DNA of 22,399 nucleotides from Actinomycetota bacterium (GTDB lineage: Bacteria; Actinomycetota; Actinomycetes; Nanopelagicales; Nanopelagicaceae): positions 1-22,399 of the forward strand of contig WLNU01000007.1 in assembly GCA_009699645.1 (NCBI GenBank). The letters are read 5' to 3'. The position numbers and the translations under genes were made by a program. This document shows positions 16,638 to 22,399 of this stretch, piece by piece. Under the pieces are notes generated by a model, which was given only the letters and a program-made list of their open reading frames with translations, was not told the DNA's origin and did no database searches. Each line of letters begins with the position of its first letter. Position 1 is the stretch's first letter.

Positions 16638-17294
16638 GTGCCTGTTGTTACCCAGCCTAATCAGAGTGCGATAGCCCTCACCCACCACGGCCTAGTCGAT
16701 TATGAAAAGGCCTGGCACATGCAGCGCACTATCCACTCGCAAGTGGCCGAGGGAATTTGCCCCAATACTTTGCTCTTACTTGAACATCCATCGGTCTATA
16801 CCTCCGGGCGTCGGACTCTAGATTCAGAAAAACCTGCCGATGGAAGCCCTGTCATTGAAGTTGATCGCGGTGGAAAAATTACATGGCATGGACCTGGCCA
16901 GCTTGTTGGATATCCAATTGTAAAACTTTCGCAACCACATGAGCTTGTAGGTTTTGTCCGTGAAATGGAACGTGCTCTGATAAATGTCTGTGAGGATTTT
17001 GGGATTAAAGCAACGTGTGTCTCTGGTCGCACTGGAGTCTGGATTCTTGATCAACAAGGTGATCGCAAGATTGCAGCAATTGGTATCCGAGTGACTAAGG
17101 GTGTAACGATGCATGGCTTTGCGCTCAATGTCTGTCCAGATTTAGGTGCCTACAAGCAGATAATTCCCTGCGGTATCGCAGATGCAGATGTAACATCAAT
17201 GGAGAGAGAGCTAGGACGTTTAATCACAATCGATGAGGTCGCACCAATTGTGCAACGTCATATCGTTGAATCGCTACAGCGAGTGAGCATATGA
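16638..17294 (+). CDS. lipB: Lipoyl(octanoyl) transferase
   Basis: This 218-residue protein is LipB, which moves octanoate from acyl carrier protein to the lipoyl domains of E2 and H proteins as the first step of de novo lipoate assembly. The substrate pocket motif [17 protein letters not shown] (about 77-93) and the catalytic pair Lys144 (GDRKIAAIG) and Cys178 ([13 protein letters not shown]) are all present. The start is a GTG at 16638, supported by the leaderless promoter just upstream and by normal family length. Its stop overlaps the lipA start by 4 nt (ATGA, 17291-17294). Substrate proteins in this window include SucB. Confidence 0.95.
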   Translation: MPVVTQPNQSAIALTHHGLVDYEKAWHMQRTIHSQVAEGICPNTLLLLEHPSVYTSGRRTLDSEKPADGSPVIEVDRGGKITWHGPGQLVGYPIVKLSQPHELVGFVREMERALINVCEDFGIKATCVSGRTGVWILDQQGDRKIAAIGIRVTKGVTMHGFALNVCPDLGAYKQIIPCGIADADVTSMERELGRLITIDEVAPIVQRHIVESLQRVSI

Positions 17295-18223
17295 GCATTG
17301 CACCCGAGGGTCGCAAAATGATCCGTATTGAGGCACGAAATGCCCTAACCCCCATTGAACGCAAGCCTGAATGGATTAAGACCCGTGCCAACATGGGTCC
17401 TGAATACACACGTCTGAGATCTTTAGTTAAGAGTGAAGGTCTACACACTGTCTGCCAAGAGGCGGCATGCCCAAATATCTTTGAATGTTGGGAAGATAAA
17501 GAGGCAACGTTTTTAATCGGTGGAGATAAGTGCACACGTCGCTGCGATTTCTGCAATATCGATACTGGAAAACCAGATCCATTAGACCGTACTGAACCAC
17601 GCAAGGTCGCCGAATCTGTAAAAGTCATGGGCCTTGCCTATGCAACTATCACAGGTGTCACCCGCGATGACCTTCCCGATGAGGGCGCTTGGTTATATGC
17701 CGAAACAATCAGAATGGTTCATGAGTTAAATCCAGGCTGTGGTGTTGAGATGCTAGCGCCAGATTTTCACGCCAAGGCAGATCTATTAAATCAAATATTT
17801 GAAACTCGCCCCGAGGTCTTCGCCCACAACTTAGAGACAGTCCCGCGAATATTTAAAGAGATTCGCCCCGCCTTCACCTATGAAAAATCCCTGCGCGTTA
17901 TATCCATGGCCCGTGATTTTGGATTGATTACTAAATCGAATTTAATCTTAGGCCTTGGCGAAACCCGCGAAGAGGTCTCACAGGCCCTGGTTGATCTTCG
18001 CAGCGCTGGCTGCGATTTAATTACCATTACGCAGTATTTGCGTCCTACTAATCGACATCATCCAGTTGTGCGCTGGGTTAAACCAGAAGAGTTTGTCGAG
18101 CTTGCAGCCGAGGCGACGGAGGTTGGTTTTCTTGGCGTAATGAGCGGTCCCCTAGTGCGATCAAGTTATCGTGCAGGGCGCTTATACAGGCAGGCGATGG
18201 CCGCTAAGGCCGCCCATGGCTGA
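17291..18223 (+). CDS. lipA: Lipoyl synthase (radical SAM)
   Basis: This 310-residue radical SAM enzyme inserts two sulfurs into protein-bound octanoyl groups. The auxiliary [4Fe-4S] cysteines are Cys55, Cys60 and Cys66 ([13 protein letters not shown]). The SAM-binding cluster is Cys81/85/88 in CTRRCDFC. The C-terminal RSSY (290-293) supplies the serine ligand of the sacrificed cluster. All functional motifs are intact and the length is usual. The start overlaps lipB by 4 nt, so production is coupled; an in-frame ATG nine codons later is possible but less favoured. The acyltransferase start lies within its last 8 nt. Cluster supply probably involves A-type carriers such as the ErpA at the left of this window. 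Confidence 0.96.
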   Translation: MSIAPEGRKMIRIEARNALTPIERKPEWIKTRANMGPEYTRLRSLVKSEGLHTVCQEAACPNIFECWEDKEATFLIGGDKCTRRCDFCNIDTGKPDPLDRTEPRKVAESVKVMGLAYATITGVTRDDLPDEGAWLYAETIRMVHELNPGCGVEMLAPDFHAKADLLNQIFETRPEVFAHNLETVPRIFKEIRPAFTYEKSLRVISMARDFGLITKSNLILGLGETREEVSQALVDLRSAGCDLITITQYLRPTNRHHPVVRWVKPEEFVELAAEATEVGFLGVMSGPLVRSSYRAGRLYRQAMAAKAAHG

Positions 18224-18914
18224 TCTTGTTTATCCCCCAGTAATTGTCTTTATAAAAACACTCTGGAAATACTTAGGACTCAAATTTGATTTTCAGGGCG
18301 ATGAAAATATTCCGCGCAAAGGTGGCGCAATTCTTGCAATTAACCATGTGAGCTACTTAGATTTTGCAATCACTGGGACCGCGGCCCTACCTGCAGGGCG
18401 CTACGTGCGCTTTATGGCAAAAAAAGAGATTTTTTCAAACAAAGTAGCAGGGCCTTTAATGCGTGGAATGCACCACATCAATGTCGATCGCGGAAATGGA
18501 GCGGCATCTTTTGTTGCAGCACTACGGGCATTAAAATCTGGAGAGATCATTGGAATATTTCCTGAAGGAACAATCTCTACGAGTTTTGAAATCAAGGGAT
18601 TAAAATCTGGTGCCGTGCGCCTTGCAATAGGTGCAGGTGTTCCGGTTATACCTACGATTATCTGGGGCAGTCAGCGTGTATGGACCAAGGGCGTAAAGCG
18701 AAATCTGCGACGTGCGCACATTCCAGTCACTGTCGTCTTTGGTGAGCCAATTACTTATTCGCGAAATGATGATCTTGAAGTTGCAGAGAACCAACTACGC
18801 CAGAACCTACTTGCAATGCTGCGCCAAATTCAGGATCAATATCCTGATAGCCACGTCGGGCAGCGCTGGGCACCTACCCGTCTTGGTGGAACCGCCCCTG
18901 CCCCACTAAACTAG
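18216..18914 (+). CDS. 1-acyl-glycerol-3-phosphate acyltransferase-like (PlsC family)
   Basis: This 232-residue membrane-associated acyltransferase probably makes phosphatidic acid from lysophosphatidic acid. The HX4D catalytic motif appears as NHVSYLD (His44, Asp49). The glycerophosphate-binding FPEGTIS lies at 115-121 and the [10 protein letters not shown] strand follows. An N-terminal hydrophobic stretch is short. I start at ATG 18216, which overlaps the lipA stop by 8 nt; an upstream in-frame start at 18171 would add 15 basic residues not seen in the family. DUF4191 follows after 5 nt. The exact acyl acceptor is uncertain, since other PlsC paralogues act on different lipids. Confidence 0.87.
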   Translation: MADLVYPPVIVFIKTLWKYLGLKFDFQGDENIPRKGGAILAINHVSYLDFAITGTAALPAGRYVRFMAKKEIFSNKVAGPLMRGMHHINVDRGNGAASFVAALRALKSGEIIGIFPEGTISTSFEIKGLKSGAVRLAIGAGVPVIPTIIWGSQRVWTKGVKRNLRRAHIPVTVVFGEPITYSRNDDLEVAENQLRQNLLAMLRQIQDQYPDSHVGQRWAPTRLGGTAPAPLN

Positions 18915-18919
18915 CCAGC

Positions 18920-19594
18920 ATGTTCAAGAGAAAAGCTAAAGAAAAGAAGATCAAATCCCCTCGTTTTCAAACTTTCCGGGATGCATATAAGGTTACAAAG
19001 TCCGTAAAGCCGTGGATTCCATTTGCCCTCATCGGCATCTTCCTCATCACCTGGCTCATTGGAATTGGTGTCGGCATAGCTTTTGGTCATCCGGTCTACT
19101 TTGCTTTTATCTTTCTCCCTTTAGCCGTATTAATGACGCTTTTGTTCTTTACACGCCAAGCCGGTACTGCTGCTTATTCATCGATTGAAGGTCAAATCGG
19201 TGCAGGTGCAAGCGTGCTCATGGCTATTCGTAAAGGATGGGCCACGACCCCAGCAGTTGCCGTTGCTCGTAACCAAGATATGGTCCATCGCAGCGTTGGC
19301 CGCGCAGGTATCGTATTAACTGGTGAGGGCTCCAACGCCGTCAATCAAATGCTCACTGAAGAGCGCAAGAAGACTGAGCGTTTTGCACCAGGTGTTCCAA
19401 TCACACTTGTTGTAGTTGGCGACGAGAAGTCACAAGTGCCCTTACGCAAACTTCAAAAACATCTACAAAAATTGCCTAAGAAATTAACTGCCCGTCAGAT
19501 GCGCGAGGTTCGAGCCCGCTTAAAGGCTGTTGGTGGATTATCAATCCCAATTCCAAAGGGTCCAATGCCAACTCGTGCACCAAAGATGCGCTAA
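18920..19594 (+). CDS. DUF4191 family membrane protein
   Basis: This 224-residue protein fits DUF4191, an actinobacterial family of unknown function usually found right after lipA. A basic N-terminus leads to two membrane helices (about 33-55 and 58-78). A cytosolic domain of about 140 residues follows, with a conserved VHRSVGRAGIVLTGEG motif and a very basic C-terminus (LPKKLTARQMREVRARLK). No enzymatic motif is recognisable. It starts 5 nt after the acyltransferase stop, with no clear Shine-Dalgarno, as the last gene of the lip operon. The gap of 72 bp to the convergent molybdoenzyme shows no convincing hairpin terminator. Confidence 0.87.
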   Translation: MFKRKAKEKKIKSPRFQTFRDAYKVTKSVKPWIPFALIGIFLITWLIGIGVGIAFGHPVYFAFIFLPLAVLMTLLFFTRQAGTAAYSSIEGQIGAGASVLMAIRKGWATTPAVAVARNQDMVHRSVGRAGIVLTGEGSNAVNQMLTEERKKTERFAPGVPITLVVVGDEKSQVPLRKLQKHLQKLPKKLTARQMREVRARLKAVGGLSIPIPKGPMPTRAPKMR

Positions 19595-19666
19595 TACTTT
19601 TAAAGACCTTACTTCCGCTAACTCTTAATCACCGACCTTCTAACAAAACCGCTTCTTCCCATTTTT

Positions 19667-21943
19667 TTATAGTGGCGTAGTAACCGCTTGGATCTTTACT
19701 GGAATTCCATTGAGAACAGCATTTCCAGATAATGGGTCCATTTGTTCTTCATCTGTAAGCACATTTGTGTTAACACCAGATACTGTGGAGGCGATTTGCA
19801 TCTTTGTGCCAGCCAGATTATGGCCCCAGCCATGAGGAAGGCTGACCACTCGGGGGCGAATATTTTTAGTTATTTCCACAACAACATCAAGTGTGCCCAC
19901 TCGACTAGAGATGCGAGCCTTTTCTCCATCTCCTATCCCAACCTGGTGGGCATCATCTGGATGCATTTGTAATGTGCAACGAGTCGCGCCTTTAACAAGG
20001 GTTTCGATGTTATGCATCCAAGAATTATTTGAGCGCATGTGTCGGCGACCAACTAGTAAGAATTCTTCCTTATCAAAATCACCAAGGGCGTTTTCCAGAC
20101 GTATTAAGTCTCTCACTATCTCTGCGGGGGCTAATTCAACTTTTCCACTTGGTGTGCGCAGAACTTCTGGAATCCTTGGTAATAGTGGACCAAAATCCAT
20201 TCCATGTGGTTGATTTTTAAGAGTTTCTAAATTAATTCCCTTTGGGTTAGCCCCGAATGCATCTCCGTATGGTCCATTACGAAGCAGTAAATCTAAAATT
20301 CTCTCTGGTCCACGAGCACCAGAAGATTTGATGTGCTTTCGGATTTCTCCTTCATCGCGCCCATGAATCTGGGATAATTCATCTTTTAATACTTTTTCTA
20401 GAAGTGAATTAAATATGTGATCATCCACCACAGCAGGATCGATCTCTGCACCATAACCTTGTGCAATACCTGCCAACTTTGCAAGGATCTGCCACTCATC
20501 TGGATCTCCGCTTTTTCTTTCAAATACTGGGCCCGAGTAATTAGCAACGTTGCGCACCGAAAATGAGGTATAAATCATGTCGTAGTGACTGCGTTCTAGA
20601 TGTGATGGGGGTGGAAGAATCACATTGGCATGGCGAGTTGTTTCATTAAGGTAGATATCAACACTAATCATAAAATCTAGTGATTCAAAAGCTCGCTCGA
20701 TTTGTTGCCCATTTGGCGTTGAAAGAACGGGATTACCGGCCATAGTGACCATAGCTTTTATCTGACCTTGGCCATCAGTGAGAATCTCTTCAGCCATTAG
20801 CGCTGCTGGAAATTCACCTATAGCCTCAGGAAAACCTCGAACTCGCGAGAATCTGTTTCCGATTCGAAATCCCTTGCCCCGCCCGGGTTTACCTCGAGTT
20901 GTCTGTCCACCCGCTGCGGGCAAAGGAAACATGACACCACCAGCTTTATCGAAATTACCTGTAATGATGTTGATTACATCAACCAACCACGATGCGGTGG
21001 TACCAAAACTCACAGTAGTGGTACCGATTCGCCCGTAAACAAGGGCGGTAGGCGCATCGCAGAGTTCCATTGCAACTCTCCTAATTATTGCTGCATCAAT
21101 ACCAGTCACATCTGCAACTGCCTCTGGAGAGAACGCTTTGAGTGCAGCAGGTAACTCATCAAAGCCGGCAGTGTGTGGGCGCAGATGATCGCCAACATCG
21201 GCACGGCCACTGTTAATAATTGTGTGAGCTATTGCTGCTAATAAAAATGCATCTCCATTTGGTCTAATTGCCAACCACTCGTCGGCTTTTTCCACACTAC
21301 GCGTGCGTCGTGGGTCAACAACAACTAGTTTTCCTCCTCGAGCGCGCATTGCCTCAAGCCTTCCTGGAAAATCTGGAGCAGTACACACACTTCCATTTGA
21401 AACATATGGATTAGCACCTAACATCAATACATAATCGGTTCGATCAAGATCAGGAATAGCTACGGAGGTTGCAGTACCAAACATGTATCCAGATGCAATC
21501 TGTTTTGGAAGTTGATCTACTGATGAGGCGCTGAAGTGCTTGGTAGTACCTAGGGCTTGCATCCATGTTCTGTTATATAAGAGCGGTGCAAGATTGTGTG
21601 AATTAGGGTTTCCGACATAGGTTCCGACTGAGTCACGACCGTAGGTGTTAATAACGTGCATCAAACCACGCTCAACTTCCTGCCAAGCCTCTTGCCAAGA
21701 GACTTCAACATGCTGACCGTTACGCTTTACGAGTGGTTTTCGCAATCTATCTGGATCTTCGTGCAACGCTTTTAGTGTGGTGCCTTTGGGGCAGATGAAA
21801 CCTTTACTGAAAACATCATCTTTATCACCGCGAATCTGCAAAACTTTTTCATCTTTGACTGTTATTGCAAGTCCACATGTTGCCTCACATAATGGGCACG
21901 TCCGGTAGACAACTTTCTCGGCACCAGTATCTGACACCCCCAT
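19667..21943 (-). CDS. Molybdopterin-dependent oxidoreductase (formate dehydrogenase / BisC-like superfamily)
   Basis: This protein of about 758 residues is a cytoplasmic member of the molybdopterin oxidoreductase (DMSO reductase) superfamily. An N-terminal [4Fe-4S] motif has Cys16, Cys19, Cys23 and Cys51. The catalytic domain and the C-terminal dinucleotide-binding domain (MHPDDAHQVGIGDGEKARI, PHGWGHN) follow. No Tat signal is present. At the usual Mo-ligand loop the sequence is HFSASSVDQLPKQ (about 136-148), with no cysteine or in-frame TGA selenocysteine, so ligand type and substrate are uncertain. I use the ATG at 21943; an in-frame TTG at 21961 would add six residues. The gene stands without other subunits in this window, next to a SOUL-type gene on the same strand. 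Confidence 0.87.
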   Translation of the reverse strand: MGVSDTGAEKVVYRTCPLCEATCGLAITVKDEKVLQIRGDKDDVFSKGFICPKGTTLKALHEDPDRLRKPLVKRNGQHVEVSWQEAWQEVERGLMHVINTYGRDSVGTYVGNPNSHNLAPLLYNRTWMQALGTTKHFSASSVDQLPKQIASGYMFGTATSVAIPDLDRTDYVLMLGANPYVSNGSVCTAPDFPGRLEAMRARGGKLVVVDPRRTRSVEKADEWLAIRPNGDAFLLAAIAHTIINSGRADVGDHLRPHTAGFDELPAALKAFSPEAVADVTGIDAAIIRRVAMELCDAPTALVYGRIGTTTVSFGTTASWLVDVINIITGNFDKAGGVMFPLPAAGGQTTRGKPGRGKGFRIGNRFSRVRGFPEAIGEFPAALMAEEILTDGQGQIKAMVTMAGNPVLSTPNGQQIERAFESLDFMISVDIYLNETTRHANVILPPPSHLERSHYDMIYTSFSVRNVANYSGPVFERKSGDPDEWQILAKLAGIAQGYGAEIDPAVVDDHIFNSLLEKVLKDELSQIHGRDEGEIRKHIKSSGARGPERILDLLLRNGPYGDAFGANPKGINLETLKNQPHGMDFGPLLPRIPEVLRTPSGKVELAPAEIVRDLIRLENALGDFDKEEFLLVGRRHMRSNNSWMHNIETLVKGATRCTLQMHPDDAHQVGIGDGEKARISSRVGTLDVVVEITKNIRPRVVSLPHGWGHNLAGTKMQIASTVSGVNTNVLTDEEQMDPLSGNAVLNGIPVKIQAVTTPL

Positions 21944-22055
21944 AGATTGGCATATATGCAACTACGAACCTAATTCCCTAAGGTGTCGTTTGTGGGCGAA
22001 AGAGCAGTTGTTAATGCAGAGTAGGCAATGCCACTGGCCGCCAGCCTGACAACTA

Positions 22056-22399
22056 CTACTCCCTCAGGTGGATAGGAATCACGATTTCGTTGTATTGCAA
22101 GAATCCAGGTTTGAACGGCGGATCAAAGCGACAGATTCGCGTTTCGTCAGAGAGTGCAATCTTGGCTTTAGAAGCGCTTGTGCGAAGCTCTTGAACCTTC
22201 TTTCGTGATAGTTCATCGGTGGCTGTACCACGAAATGATTTGGCAACGCATGTTTCAGTATCTAATTCTCGTAATCTGACTTGAGAATCGTTGGGATGTG
22301 GCATGTGATCAAAGGCGCTACCTGAAGGCATCACAAATGAGACATACCATCCGGCGGACTCTGATCTCTCTACTGTTTGTGCGGTGATTACCGGTGCAG
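22056..22399 (-). CDS. SOUL heme-binding family protein, C-terminal part (cut by window edge)
   Basis: The reading frame stays open to the right edge and ends at 22056, giving about 114 residues of the C-terminal part. The segment APVITAQ...GWYVSFVMPSG, then MPHPNDSQVRLREL, and the closing FDPPFKPGFLQYNEIVIPI are typical of the SOUL/HBP family. These proteins bind heme or related tetrapyrroles. An in-frame GTG/ATG at 22329-22334 is internal and not a real start, because homologous sequence continues upstream of it. It lies about 110 bp upstream of the molybdoenzyme on the same strand, with a non-coding gap in which I see no clear feature, so co-transcription is possible but not shown. Confidence 0.78.
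   Translation of the reverse strand, partial: APVITAQTVERSESAGWYVSFVMPSGSAFDHMPHPNDSQVRLRELDTETCVAKSFRGTATDELSRKKVQELRTSASKAKIALSDETRICRFDPPFKPGFLQYNEIVIPIHLRE

Noticed and set aside
17224..17628. Minus-strand open frame across the lipB-lipA junction
   Set aside because: It is opposite the catalytic motifs of two certain genes, with no start signal or domain.
19595..19668. Possible intrinsic terminator with the T-tract at 19662-19668
   Set aside because: No GC-rich stem precedes the T-tract on the plus strand, so it does not meet the terminator pattern.

Overview
The window looks like chromosome of a streamlined, moderate-GC actinomycete, most plausibly a freshwater planktonic actinobacterium of the acI / Nanopelagicales type. 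That placement is inferred from three things. Several proteins belong to actinobacteria-restricted families (DUF3043 beside erpA, an SCO2322-like secreted protein beside an ECF transporter, DUF4191 after lipA). Base composition is far less GC-rich than in Streptomyces or Mycobacterium. Packing is extreme: almost no gap exceeds 100 bp, stops and starts overlap, and three convergent gene pairs overlap at their 3' ends. No tRNA, rRNA, insertion sequence, prophage or CRISPR array was seen.

Layout. (1) 15-1993: erpA (minus) is divergent from a DUF3043 membrane protein, followed by an aldo/keto reductase (minus). (2) 2066-5999: a compact cobalamin riboswitch heads a four-gene operon of a secreted SCO2322-like protein, EcfT, a fused double EcfA ATPase and an EcfS substrate-binding membrane subunit. 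I read this as a B12 (or B12-precursor) importer with an unusual exported partner. (3) 5965-12262: gcvT (minus), then pepA, lpd, sucB and a TIGR01777 epimerase-like gene on plus. (4) 12248-16561: a tightly overlapping minus-strand cassette of an MMPL/RND membrane transporter, a Gfo/Idh oxidoreductase and an FAD-dependent amine-oxidase-like protein. (5) 16638-19594: the plus-strand operon lipB, lipA, PlsC-like acyltransferase, DUF4191. (6) 19667-22399: a cytoplasmic molybdopterin oxidoreductase (minus) and, cut by the window edge, the C-terminal part of a SOUL-type heme-binding protein (minus).

How the genes fit together. Much of the window serves lipoate-dependent metabolism. LipB and LipA make the lipoyl cofactor on the protein. 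SucB carries it in the 2-oxoacid dehydrogenase complex, Lpd reoxidises it, and GcvT acts in the lipoate-dependent glycine cleavage system. ErpA helps mature Fe-S enzymes, which would include LipA. The B12 operon points to scavenging of the vitamin or its precursors. The least explained parts are the riboswitch-controlled secreted protein, the MMPL cassette, and the molybdoenzyme with the SOUL protein.
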